Positions 42,717-53,737 of a stretch of DNA of 64,000 bases are shown one piece after another. The number at the start of each line of letters is the position of its first letter. Position 1 is the stretch's first letter. The translations under genes were made by a program, and so were the position numbers. Under the pieces are notes generated by a model, which worked only from the letters and a program-made list of their open reading frames with translations, ran no database searches and was not told the origin of the DNA. Origin of the DNA: Lojkania enalia (Eukaryota; Ascomycota; Dothideomycetes; Pleosporales); assembly GCA_010094045.1 (NCBI GenBank), contig ML986583.1, forward strand, positions 508,737 to 572,736, read 5' to 3'.

Positions 42717-44259
42717 TTTTAATATTGTACCTAAACGTATTTTCATTGAGAGCTCCTCTTAAATTCACTACCTTGGGTTGGCTGTCTCCTACTTCTCTAG
42801 CAGTGAATACCAATTCTCGGGACGAAGTTAAGCCACAGTTACACAAATCATGCAAGGGAATGACAAAGAAGTAGGCTTTTTTTTGGGGGGGGGGAAGAAA
42901 CGTTTCTGCACTCTTATATTTGAGGACTTGCGACGACGCTTGAGGGAGTGATCCATCGTTGTCCTTGTTTTCAGGACAATGTTGGCTTGCTGTATACATT
43001 CTTTCCGGTCCTCTGGTCTTCATTACGTAGAGCCATTCCCTTCCGCTAGTCTACTTTGCTAATTGTCAGCGCGTCCGTAGAATATAATGAGCCTATTACT
43101 TCGGGAGCAGAGGATCGGGAAAGACGGACATTCTCCACTCGTGAATGGTTTAGTGGGGAAACTAGTGGTGGGAGAAATAGCTATTCATAAGATTAACGAC
43201 AGGAGCTCCGTTAAATTAGCTCGGACGCAATTGTTCTACTCATTGAAATTACAGTATAAGAATTCGTGGCCCTATGCGACGTCCTTCTCGAGCTTGCTCG
43301 GGACCTGGCTAGTGATAGCCATGGATGCGAATATTATGTTACGGGCCCTGAAAGAACCCTCCCCAAGTGGAAGTGCCTTGGGGGATCGAAGAAAATTCAC
43401 TCCTGAGGGCGTAAGGATTGTCAACGATGCTGCTTTCACACTTGTTCGCAGGGTTCTCATGCAGGCCTCCATGTCGGAATCATGGTTTTTGGGAGAAGAA
43501 GCTATTGTATTTTAGCCGAAGGATGAAGATTGAGCGAATGGGTGCACTAACAGGATCTGGATTACTGGTGAACAAAGACCACTATCTTAAGTCATTGGCC
43601 CGAAGCACATACGCTCATTAACTAGTTACGGCTTCAGTTTAACGAAGTCCATAGCCCCACTGGTTGACACACTTAATTAAAGAAATTTAGTCCGAAAAAT
43701 ATATTACATTGACTGAAAGAGATGTACTATAAGTTAGATTTCAAAGGTCAGAGAATAACCCCACTTCTCCTTCTATTCTTCTAGGATACATCTAGAACCC
43801 CCAAATTCTCACACTTGTTCCATGTGTCCTATTCTGTCGCGCTCTCGTCTTAAAACTAATCATTTTGATCACAATATTATTTACCTTTTTAAATGAAAAT
43901 GATTCGTACCCTCTGCATCGTCTTCTCTTCAATAGAAAGATGCCATCCATACGCGTAAATGGATCGCATGGTGTGCGTCTAGATGACATCTGCTATGGTC
44001 ATCTTGGTGAAGTGTCGATGAGGGTGTACGCTACGGATAGTTTTTACTTCATTTAAGATGACGAGGACGGGAAGGATGGGTTTAGACTCCATGCGCCTCT
44101 TTTATGTCTGATAGTGGGTATTAACTAGTCACGTGTAAATCGCTAGGAAAAAAGCATCTGACGTAGAAGGTATCATTTGTACATATGCAAGTCCCTCTAA
44201 TGCTTGCGAGAGTGATAACCACAGACTAGACCCCCACATATAAAAAAGCGATTGGCACT
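42717..44259. other. Gene-poor region between RTA1-like and NDUFS7 genes
   Basis: 1.5 kb. One 142-codon frame on the + strand (43087-43515) is described separately. Otherwise AT-rich, with only short frames. The right end holds the NDUFS7 trailer. Confidence 0.45.
43087..43515 (+). CDS. Orphan ORF, doubtful
   Basis: 142 codons from ATG to stop with balanced amino acid composition and no low complexity. No domain, signal peptide or transmembrane helix is recognised; a mildly hydrophobic stretch (FSSLLGTWLVIAMDANIML) lies in the middle. It stands alone in an AT-rich gap. It may be an orphan gene, a fragment of a decayed gene, or chance. Confidence 0.2.
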   Translation: MSLLLREQRIGKDGHSPLVNGLVGKLVVGEIAIHKINDRSSVKLARTQLFYSLKLQYKNSWPYATSFSSLLGTWLVIAMDANIMLRALKEPSPSGSALGDRRKFTPEGVRIVNDAAFTLVRRVLMQASMSESWFLGEEAIVF

Positions 44260-45105
44260 TTACTTCCTATACCACATCCTTGTGATCTTTGTGTGCCTCA
44301 TCTTCTTCTGTAGCTGGAAAATGCCGTACATGAGCGCTTCTGACGTGGGTGGGCAACCTGGGACATAGATGTCAACCGGTACGATCCTGTCACAACCCCT
44401 TGTGACCGAGTAGCTGTAGTGGTAGTAACCGCCACCATTCGCACAGCTTCCCATAGAAATAACCCATCGGGGATCGGGCATTTGATCATAAACTTGTCGC
44501 AGAGCTGGCGCCATCTTGTTTGTGAGGGTGCCCGCCACAATCATAACGTCGGACTGTCGAGGCGAAGCACGGAAAATTATACCAAGGCGATCCTGATCGT
44601 AACGGGGTGTTGAGAGGTGCATCATTTCGACAGCGCAACATGCTAGACCGAACGTCATAGGCCAGAGCGAACTTTGGCGGGCCCAGTTGGCGATTTGATC
44701 GAGGGTGGTCCTGCAAGGCACGTATCAGCTACAATTCAATTGCTCTCAACGATCCTTATCCATTGATTCTGATCGAACGATTCTAGTAGCAAATTCTACA
44801 TACAGAGCATACTGCATAACTCCCTTCTTCCCTTCCTGGCTCGGCAATGGCACTTCTCGTCGCGCCTTTTTCATAGGAGGCGGCGTTCCAGGACCACCAG
44901 CTACGAGGGCAGGTTTCTGCATCGGCGTCGCAGAATTTGAGGAGGTAGATGATATGAAGGCTGTAGATCCTGCGCGGAATGGCATCAATGCTACAGAAGG
45001 TTTGGCTGTCCACAATATTAGCTCCGGGGCAAAGGCGTCCTTTCGTCGTGGCGGTAGCAGACCTCTGAGAGCCATTGAGGCCGCAGATCTCGTTGTCGCA
45101 AGCAT
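44260..45105 (-). CDS. NDUFS7: Mitochondrial complex I subunit NDUFS7/PSST
   Basis: Exons 44804-45105 and 44260-44710 give 250 residues. The first 60 residues are a basic, hydroxylated mitochondrial presequence ([22 protein letters not shown]). The join reads [21 protein letters not shown]. Cluster N2 ligands are visible: the tandem cysteines in [12 protein letters not shown], the cysteine in [11 protein letters not shown], and the one in [11 protein letters not shown]. The subunit carries the last iron-sulphur cluster of the electron chain and lines the ubiquinone pocket of NADH dehydrogenase. Sequence after the presequence is very highly conserved with the Neurospora 19.3-kDa subunit type. 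Divergent from TCA17. Confidence 0.96.
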
Positions 45106-45444
45106 GTTTGCGACAAGACAAAAGAAACCTGCCGTGAGGGCGTGGAGAGCGGAGAGAAAGTCGAGGTGGTGATGGCGGAGGGGATATTCACAATCGGTGA
45201 TGTCGAAGAAGCTAAGTGCCAAGCTCATCACGTGGGGCTAAGCGCATTCAAGCGACCTCTGGTTGGCCGGAATGGTGCCTTAGAGATTCGCCGACTTGCC
45301 TCACAACACAACACCCAGCCCAGAACGCATCGGCGAAAGTGTCCGGATACACTTCACCTAGTTTCGAAGAAGTTTTAAACCATTAAAATCCTAGGGGGAG
45401 AGTCTCATAACGTCGGCTTTGAACCGTAGTTGAATTCTCCAAAC
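45106..45444. promoter_or_regulatory. Shared divergent promoter, NDUFS7 / TCA17
   Basis: 339 nt between opposed starts, the tightest divergent pair here. It contains TCACGTG at 45228-45234. Confidence 0.6.
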
Positions 45445-46084
45445 ATGACGGGTAGGGTGCCCTCAATAGCATGTATCGGGGTCATTGGCAAGCACGTGAG
45501 GAGCTCTTTAATTCATAGTGACATATATCCCATTAATATAAACTGATATTGCCAGAATAACCCCCTTCATATTTCGCTGTTTCCGGCAGAGGAGCGTGCG
45601 CCCTTGGAATTTCAATTTCTTCTCTCTTCATGCCTCGATATCTTCGAGGCTCGGTTGCCACAGAAGACAGTAGACCAGGATTTTGGACTGCTCCAAGCTG
45701 TTGATGAGAGGTTAGCTATGTATGGCTGGCTGACCAATACTGGAGTCAAGTTCGTCATAGTGGTCGATATGGAGGGAAGACCTGCGACAGCCTCGGATAG
45801 CAAAACATCGACCGCTGTCGGACTAAGAGATGCAGATATGAAGCCAGTAAGGCCAGATCTGCTTACATGCCTCTCGATTTTCTCACTCGTATTAGGCTTT
45901 TAGGGCGTTGCAGACGGCATATATCATGCTTCTCAGAAATCCGTTCTACAGCCCTGACGAGCATTCACCACTGGCTGCGAATGCCGAGAAGAGAGTAGGC
46001 TCGACACAGATTACGAGTCGCAAATTCATTGAAGAAGTCAAGAGGATTGGAGAAGCATGGGCGCCTGGGATTACCAATATATAG
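45445..46084 (+). CDS. TCA17: TRAPP-associated protein TRAPPC2L/Tca17 (sedlin fold)
   Basis: Exons 45445-45495, 45556-45846 and 45896-46084 give 176 residues: MTGRVPSIACIGVIGKH-NNPLHISLFP, then LEFQFLLSSCLDIFEARL, and ADMKP-AFRALQTAYIMLLRNPFY. The longin/sedlin pattern (CIGVIGKHNNPLHI; YGWLTNTGVKFVIVVD; FRALQTAYIMLLRNPFY) identifies the TRAPPC2L branch rather than Trs20. The acceptor at GTATTAG was chosen over a nearer TTTTAG because only the former keeps the ALQTAY block in frame. The protein supports TRAPP complex assembly for ER-Golgi and endosome-Golgi vesicle tethering. The C-terminus ends KRIGEAWAPGITNI. Confidence 0.93.
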
Positions 46085-46486
46085 GGGTTTGAGCAGGAGC
46101 GTTCACTGATGATACCTACCTGATAGCACTTTTAGGCGTTAGGATCTAGAGAGTAGAAATACCAAGATTAAATGAATTATACCAGCGGTTTCTCGGATGT
46201 CTTGGTAATTTGAATTGCGGTCCTTTTTCTAGGATGAGGTGGATTTCTTCCCTTCCGATTATGTCTATCTCAATTATTGCATTGGCTTGCGAATCTAAAT
46301 CCAATCATCGAGGAGAGCTTAGCCTGGTTCACAATTAATTATGCCCAATAACAATGCATCAACCGTAAAAGAGTATTTCAGACAAAGCACACTAGTTAGG
46401 TAACAAATGCTCTCAACACTACTCAAAGCCAGACTATTTCATATTTAGTTTAGCGCCGATCTCATCCAACCACCACCTCGGCCATC
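46085..46486. other. Intergenic between TCA17 and AFG1-like gene
   Basis: 402 nt with the TCA17 trailer and the AFG1-like promoter in tandem orientation. No gene or clear motif seen. Confidence 0.45.
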
Positions 46487-48795
46487 ATGAACCATATCCA
46501 CTCGCCTTCCTCTCAACATCCCATAAAAACCTCCATGCCTCCCAATGTTTCAAACCTCACCATCACAAACCCACTCGTTCTCTATCGCAGCCTAATCGCT
46601 ACAAACCGAATAAAACCAGATCCCTCCCAACACCGGCTCGGTTCGTAGCGTTGACCATTTGTTCCCCCAATGCCAAGAATACACATGACTGACTGGATAT
46701 ACCAGCATTACATTTACAGAAACTCTACGAGAGATTGATAGACTATGAACCTAGCATAGAGTACTCAGAACGCCTGCTGCAAATAAGCCGCGCCGTAAAC
46801 ACTACAGGCCAAGATGTCCAGGGACCACCAACCGGTGCGCCGGAAAGAGGGAGTATCGGGATGAGAGGGTTGTGGACATCTCTCCTTGCTCAAAAAGAGA
46901 AGCGCGATTCCCTTGCCTTGACACGCGTTCTAACGTCCCATGAAGCAGCCATGAACCTCCAATCACCAAAGGGACTGATGCTGCATGGCGAGGTTGGCAC
47001 AGGGAAGAGCATGCTGGTCGACCTATTTGCGGATTGTCTGCCGAACCGGAAAAAGAGGCGGTACCATTTCAATATGTTTATGCTAGATACATTTTCCCGC
47101 CTCGAGGCGCTCCGCAAGAGCCAGACGGTTAGGCGCCAAGTGCCTGGAGGTATGCGGGACGAGTATTCATTATTATGGCTAGCGCGCAATTTGATAGAGA
47201 CTTCGCCTATTCTCTTCCTGGATGAATTTCAATTGCCAGATCGTGCGACTTCGAAGATTCTGTCGAACTTGATGACGAGCTTTTTTCAGCTTGGTGGCGT
47301 CCTTATAGCGACGAGTAACCGGATGCCGGAGGAACTCGCCAAAGCCGCTGGAATGGAGTTTGCGAGGCCTGTTTCGAGGATTACCCGGTTGGGATGGAGT
47401 CTTGGATTGGGCATTGTGGTCGGCAAAGATGATGGGCCTGGGCAAAGGGGCGAATTCGCTCAGTTTCTTGAAGTTTTGAGGGCGAGATGCGAGGTCTGGG
47501 AGATGGAGGGGAAGAAGGACTATCGGCGGTACCCAGGGGGCAATAAGAAAAAAGACGAGGAGCTCCTCCCAGCTGTGGCGGAAGAGGTTCCGCAAGTTCA
47601 AACAGCTACGGGTGGACACGCAGACTCCTCTGCTACCACATCAAGTGATACGGACTCCACATTTCCACCAGAACCTGGCACGACAGTTCCCAAATTCTAC
47701 CTTCTCCAATCATCCCTCTCAGCCTCAGACCTCGATACAATCATCAGCACCACAATATATTCCCCTAACCCAATCCCCTGGTCCCCTTCCACGCTCACAG
47801 TCTATGGCCGCAAAATCCTCATCCCCCGCCAACACAATGGCATCGCACACTTCACCTTCCAAGAGCTCTGCGGCGCGACCTTCGGACCTGCAGACTACAT
47901 AACCCTCGCCTCCACTTACCACACTCTCATCCTTACATCTATCCCCATCCTCACCTTCCCCCAAAAGAACGAAGCACGCCGACTCATCACCCTCCTCGAT
48001 GCCCTCTACGAAGCACGCTGCCGCCTCCTAATCAGCGCCTCCGCCACGCCCGACAACCTCTTCTTCCCGGAGCCACCTATCCACACCTCCGCATCTCCAC
48101 CCGCGTCTTCGTCTTCGGGGAAAGCGGAAGGAGGCCTGGTCACTGACGCCGTCCACCCAGAAACCTACTCTGAAATCCACCAGGACCTGACCTCGCCCTT
48201 CCGCCCCAACATCTCCTCCTATGCACCCTCACTCTCTGATGATGCGCTGGAGGATGATCCGCCGAGTCGCTTCCGCCGCCCCGGATCCAGTTTCACGGAC
48301 GAGCGGCGCGGCGAGAGCGTAAAGGCGCCCGATTTCGCGAATATCAGCGGCCTAACAGGCGAGGATGAAAGGTTTGCTGTTCGGAGGGCCAGGAGCCGGG
48401 TGTGGGAGATGTGTTCGGCGAGGTGGTGGGACGGGCGTGGGGATGTGGGGAATTGGTGGAGGCCGTTGCCGAAGGAGGATAGGTATTGGGAGCGTTCTGG
48501 CCAGCTACAGTCCCTAGTCTCTTCTTCAACTACTAGACATGGCGAAGATGCAGCGGTTTCGGAAATTAGGAAGGTTGGGGAGATGGAAGACCTGTTTCAG
48601 CATGGGGCGAGCCCCTTCCGGACGACGAGTGATCCGCCGCCGAAGATTAATTGGACGCATGTGTGGGGTACGATGCTGTGGGGGAAGAAGGCTGGAGCTT
48701 GGGGCAAGGGTGTTGAAGGATTGGAGGAAAGAAAGAGGGAGAAGAAAGGTGTGAAGGATGAACAAGATAGTGAAGATAGAAACAGGAGAGGTTGA
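46487..48795 (+). CDS. AFG1: AFG1/LACE1-like AAA ATPase
   Basis: Exons 46487-46640 and 46706-48795 give 747 residues. The join restores DPSQHRLA-LHLQKLYERLIDYEP, the conserved N-terminal helix of the family. Walker A is GEVGTGKSMLVD, followed by FNMFMLDTFSRL, Walker B ILFLDEFQLPD, sensor ATSNRMPEEL and an ARGQIP-equivalent region. Compared with yeast Afg1 (about 509 residues) it carries a Ser/Thr-rich insert after KKDYRRYPGG and a longer disordered C-terminal region rich in Ser, Pro and charged residues. AFG1/LACE1 acts in mitochondrial protein quality control of respiratory subunits. The N-terminus here (MNHIHSPSSQHPIKTSM) is only a weak presequence. The gene ends 280 nt from RPL31, convergently. 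Confidence 0.92.
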
Positions 48796-49075
48796 TCGCA
48801 GTATTCAATGGATCTCATGGCAGGAGAACTACCACACTGTACTTACCAGGATGAACATTGAGACGCGTTAGAATAAATCAACCTAATCATTACACACATG
48901 AATACAATATCATGGCGGGACAAAAAAAGGTCATTGATTGAATGTTTCATTTCCAGCCTTTCATCGTACTTCGACTACTCAGCCCCAAGAAAGGGTCCCA
49001 CCAAAACGCCACCATTTTTGATATGCACATCTCTTCCATCCTCCCTCCTCTCCCCCAACTTCAAAAGCCCTTTAT

Positions 49076-49734
49076 TTACGCATCCTCGACAATGGTGGTG
49101 TGTAGACCCTTAGGATCCTTGACGTTGACGGCCTGGACATACGAGTATAGCTTCTCCTTCGCACCCTCCTCATCGTTACGCTTTCGGGAGATGCGGACGC
49201 GGAGACGGAAGGGGACGCCCTTGATGCCGGATTCCCAGACTTTCTTGTTGAGCTGGGGGTCTAGGCGGACGTCCTTGGTGCCCTTTGTACCGATCAGCCA
49301 ATTATTCTTCCAAGACAAAATTCCCGCCGAATTGATTAGAATCACCGGGGGTTGTAGGGGAGTATTTACATACCATAGCCTTCTCCGCAAAATTGCGAAT
49401 CTCCTTGATAGCCCTAGGCGCCCTCTTCTTGAAGCTAATTCCATGAACCTATTTCCCGCCATCACATTAGCCAACATGTTCCATTCAGTCTTCCGCCCAA
49501 TACCCTCTATCACAACCGACTGCTCGCCAACCCATCAGGCTTCTTACGCCAGACAGGCAGTTTGTGGACGAGCGGCTCGGCAGCGGATTGCAGGGGGCCA
49601 TCGCTGGACTTCACAAAACTGAATTCTCAAACACATACTCTCTTGTGCAGATGGATCGTATATTCGCGCGCGACGACGTCGGCGATGGCGCTGCGCTGGG
49701 TCTTGCCCGCGGGCTTCTTGCCTGCGTTTGGCAT
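49076..49734 (-). CDS. RPL31: 60S ribosomal protein L31 (eL31)
   Basis: Exons 49639-49734, 49374-49448 and 49076-49282 encode 125 residues. Joined: [61 protein letters not shown]. All introns are phase 0. The sequence follows eL31 end to end, including [20 protein letters not shown] and the acidic C-terminus. The protein sits near the polypeptide exit tunnel of the large subunit. The first intron (190 nt) is much longer than the window norm, as often found in ribosomal protein genes; no clear snoRNA boxes were found inside. The second is 91 nt. Confidence 0.97.
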
Positions 49735-50236
49735 TTCTATATTAGTCTTCGTTAGTAATTGATTTCCGGAAGGGCTTGCGATGCGACCGGAGGAGCTTCA
49801 CTCGAGTCTAAAGATGGCCGTAGAGTAGGAGAGTGTAGGTGGTAATTGGATAAGTGGGTGTCTTACTGGCTGTGATATTCGTCGGGTTAGTAGATCGTAG
49901 AAGAGGTTTGAGGTGTGGCTTGAAGTTGTTCTTCTGCTCTGGGCCCGATTTACTGTGGGCGACGTTCGCTTAAGCCTTGGCAATTTTGTGCGCACGGATC
50001 GCTAGTATTTTTACCGAAAACGGCCTACATTTGTCTTTGGTCCAATAGCCTGAAACACAAATTCATGTTCTTTTATTATTAGGGTATCTACAAGGTTTTT
50101 GCATGCGGCACATTGATAATAATACAAAGGTGAATAACCGGGATGTTGGCATATTCAAAATCTCCCATGGTGGCCGTAAATCAATTCCTCCAATGCTGAA
50201 TATAGCCATTTCCCCCTCTAAACTCCGAAATAAGGG
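49735..50236. promoter_or_regulatory. RPL31 promoter region and RING gene trailer
   Basis: 502 nt between tandem minus-strand genes. AT-rich. It should hold the RPL31 promoter next to 49735 and the 3' end of the CHY/RING gene at the right. No site was identified with confidence. Confidence 0.45.
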
Positions 50237-52721
50237 TTATCGGTGACCAGGCAGTTCAATGTCATTATCGTCTCCATCTTCTTCTTCGTCCATACTCTCG
50301 CTACTCTCACTACTCTCACTGTCTTCGTCGTCGTCGTCGTCCTCACCTTCCTCTCCGCCGGAAAGAAATTTGTCCATTCGCCGTCCATCTTCGCCCCAAA
50401 ATTCTAGAGCATCCGGGTCGCCTGAAAGATCCAAAGGCGGAATCTGATCGGTCGAGGGATTCAAATAATTCCGCAAAGGAGCTACCGATCTACTGAATCG
50501 CTCTAGAACATACTGTGGGAGTGATGGCTGCCGCACAGTTGACCCGTCCGTTGCTCGACCTTCAGGACGGTCCTCCCCCAGATCAATAATAGGCACATTC
50601 TCGGCTGGAACTTCACCAGTTGGATCTAGGTAATGAGAGAAAACCCTACTTATTCGCTCCATTAGTTCGGATGGATCAGGCATCTGCGGCATTTGAGGGA
50701 ACTGTGGAAATTGAGGCATCTGTGGGAACTGAGGCATCCCTCGAAATTGAGGTATCTGAGGCATTTGGGGCATCCCAGGAAAGTTGGGCATCTGGGGCAT
50801 ATTAGGAAATTGTGGCATTTGGAAGGGAAAAGATGGTAGCTGTCCTGGGAGCCATGTCTCCTCTGGCTGATCTGGTTGGAAGTAGTATCGTGGCGAGCGA
50901 AGGGGTTGTGAAGATGGGGATGCCGCACTTGAGGGTGATCCAGGTGGCCCAGGGGATGGCGCCCTCAGGCTTGGCTCTGCGGACAGCATGGCATTGGCTG
51001 TTTCTTCGCTCTCTGGCCCATTTAGTATACGGTACTCATTCGTGTTGTAGGAATCGCATGTGGCACATTTATTGCCAAGCCAGTGGTACTTGACTGATGA
51101 TTTGGCAGAGCAATCGTTGCATTGAATAACAGCACGCGTCTCGGCGAATTGCTCGGGCATTGGTTGACTCTCAATTGCTTCTGTCAACTTCTGCCATTGT
51201 AGCTCCATGTTGACGGCGCTCTTCTTGCACATGGGACATTTGTAGGCAGTCTCCATGTAGAGGTTGTAGCATTCCTTGTGCAGGTAATGCCCGCAGGGCA
51301 TAGAAACAACAGCGCTAGAGGACTCGAAGAGATAGTCGCCACAAATGGGGCAGTCGCAATCGGTAGCACGCTCGAGACACTTGTGCTTTGTAGCATGGGC
51401 AATGGAAATGCAGACGTTGCATTTCTACATTCGAGTTAGTATGACCATCACGAGTTCAGGACTCTGCTGCCCATACCTTGCAATGGACATAATCCCTCCC
51501 CAGTCCTTCACCTCGTCTACAGATTCCGCAGTCTAGGCAATGGTAGATTTTTTTGCTGCTGTTGTCATCCCATAGCTTGCAGATATCGCAGTAATAGCAC
51601 GCTGCTTGTTGTTCGCACTGGGTGCAATACTCGCCAGCCTTTTGTGGAGTGCCACACACCATACAAAGCATGTTTTGGGTCTTCCTCCTGTCTAGATTGT
51701 GATCTTCTACGGCATCGTGACAATGGCGGCAGGTGTACCATCGTCGGCAATGATAGCATTGGACCTTTACGTTCCGCTTGTAATGCTGGCAACCAAGCGT
51801 TGAACCGTCCTCCGCTGTATTGAAGTCCTCATCTTCCCCGGTATCGTCCGTTCGTTGATGCGATGACCGCAAGCGGTAGGTTGGTTCGGTATCACCAGGC
51901 CGCAGATTGAAGGGATTCTCGGGGTCGACTTCGGAGGCCGTGGAAACGGGTGACGAGATATGGGTGTCAGAGAACATGGACTGCCCAGAGGTAGGCGTGA
52001 ACGGCCGGTCGTTGGAGACAAAGCTGCTGGGCGACTGCGGGCGTAGGTAGTTGTACCGTTCTATCATTAAGCTGTGCATCATCCGCGCCTTCTCCTCGTC
52101 CGCAATATTCAAGTCCCTGATCTGATGGATGCGGGCCCTAAGATGGCGCATGCCATCATCTGCCGGCAACAACTCGGCCATGGCGGGCGCATTCTGACCT
52201 GGGCTGCTCGGGGCTGTAGTGGGCTGGGTGTGGGTTGCATCCGCTGATAACGCGGGCGATGAGCCCAGATGTAGCCTTTGAAATGGGCTTCCAAGGGCGA
52301 GGGCGGGACTCGAGGACATGCCTAGCTCGACGGGGATGTCGATGGGAATGCTGGGTGCGGTTGGCTCACGGCTCGATAAGCTTAAGGAAGTGGTATGCAC
52401 GTTGCCGTCATGGCCCTCATCGTCAGCTACGGCAGGCTGAGAATGGCGAATGAACGTCGATAATCGTCGAAAGTGGTTGACTAGCACAGCAGACGAAGCT
52501 TCGCGGGCCCGGGGAACCTCCTCGAGGTGTGCAGGTGTCGTGTTTCCGTCACTACTGTCAAGTAGACCGCCAGAATGCGGCCATGCGGAGGTGCTGGCAT
52601 TTCCGGCCTGACTTTCACGTGAAAGTCGCCTGCTGTTCGGTTCAATGTGGACCGCGCCCGAAAATCGACGTGCTTGGCGGACGACAGGGTCAATAATAAA
52701 GGAAGATATGAGGTTGCTCAT
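50237..52721 (-). CDS. CHY zinc-finger / RING E3 ubiquitin ligase (RCHY1/Pirh2-like)
   Basis: Exons 51477-52721 and 50237-51424 give 810 residues. The join reads YVHCK-KCNVCISIAHATKHKC. Zinc modules in order: CHY finger (about 308-375: GCQHYKRNVKVQCYHCRRWY ... CMVCGTPQ ... YYCDICKLWDD), CTCHY finger (YHCLDCGICRRGEG ... HKC), RING (CDCPICGDYLF ... MPCGHYLHKECY ... CPMCKKS) and a C-terminal zinc ribbon (IQCNDCSAKS ... NKCATCDSYN). This is the exact order of RCHY1/Pirh2 and S. pombe CHY-RING ligases. The first ~300 residues are a disordered Ser/Pro-rich extension. The C-terminal third contains Met-Pro-Gln-rich short repeats (PQMPQFP-like) and ends with an acidic Asp/Glu/Ser tail. Substrates are unknown. 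Confidence 0.94.
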
Positions 52722-53737
52722 GAGGGTATCTGCGTGCTAGGAATGGAGCGGCGTGGAGGGGAGAGGTCTAGAGGGCGCGCCCGCGTAGTACTGCTGAGCT
52801 GCAGCACATGGGGCACTTGCTCTGCGAGTTGGTCACGGAGCGCCACCAGTTGAGCCCCACGGAACACATCGTACACAGTCCGGTCCCGTGAGAAGGTACC
52901 CAAACCTTTTGCCACAATATATCCCGAGTTATGAGCGAGAACTACGCCAGGACAGGAGACGCAATTCCAATAGCATCTTGATCGTCCCCCGCAAGCATTG
53001 CCGGATTAGGCTTTTGGCTAGTGTTGCGGCTGATGGTGGGACTAAAACTACTTCCGGCCATCATCAGCGGTCGTCTGCCAAAAACTAAGAGTCCGCAGAG
53101 CATATGGATATCACTAAGACCAGGACATTCAATGGTCTTGAAGTAGTCATTTCGAACTCATGTAATTACTTTCGTGCGCTTTCTTCGCTATGCACCAGTC
53201 TGAACTATGATTACAACAAAGACCATACTGGTCTTCATGCTTTTGAGTTTGACATAAAACTCCAAACCCAAAGAAAACTCCGACAAAGGGAGACTTGCTT
53301 TTAAAGCCCATCAGCGAACGTCCGTTGACTGACAGTCCTAATGACCATGCTCTAGGGCCCTTACTAAATGCATTCCCGGGCTTGTCCATAGTTATCGAAA
53401 CGCCGAGAAGGGTATTTGCCAATCCATGTGAGTGCCATCCTTCTTGTGCTTCCCTATTAATTGCAACAGAAAGAAAAGAAATTGCTAACAGTGGTATCAA
53501 CACAAACAAGACAGAGAAACAGTGCATTGGTATCGTAGCCGCCCGTGGCATGTGGGGAAACAAGCAGAGAAACAAAATACAAACATTCGATATGTCCGTC
53601 TGGATAATCGAAGAGTGAGCATTCGAAGCAAAAGATGCGGAAGACCCAAACGCCGGGGATGCTATCCAAATAACAACGGGTGGGTAATAGTCCTTTAAAT
53701 CCGGAAAATGCAGCGCATTGAAGCGGTATGATATAAT
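52722..53737. other. Intergenic between RING gene and Ras-GEF gene
   Basis: 1 kb. The left part is the promoter of the RING gene, the right part the trailer of the Ras-GEF gene. A 142-codon minus-strand frame (53147-53575) with one hydrophobic stretch shows no family resemblance and was not called. Confidence 0.45.

Noticed and set aside
53147..53575. 142-codon minus-strand frame with a hydrophobic stretch downstream of Ras-GEF
   Set aside because: Lies in the expected 3' untranslated region, has no family resemblance, and is overlapped by a similar-length frame on the other strand.
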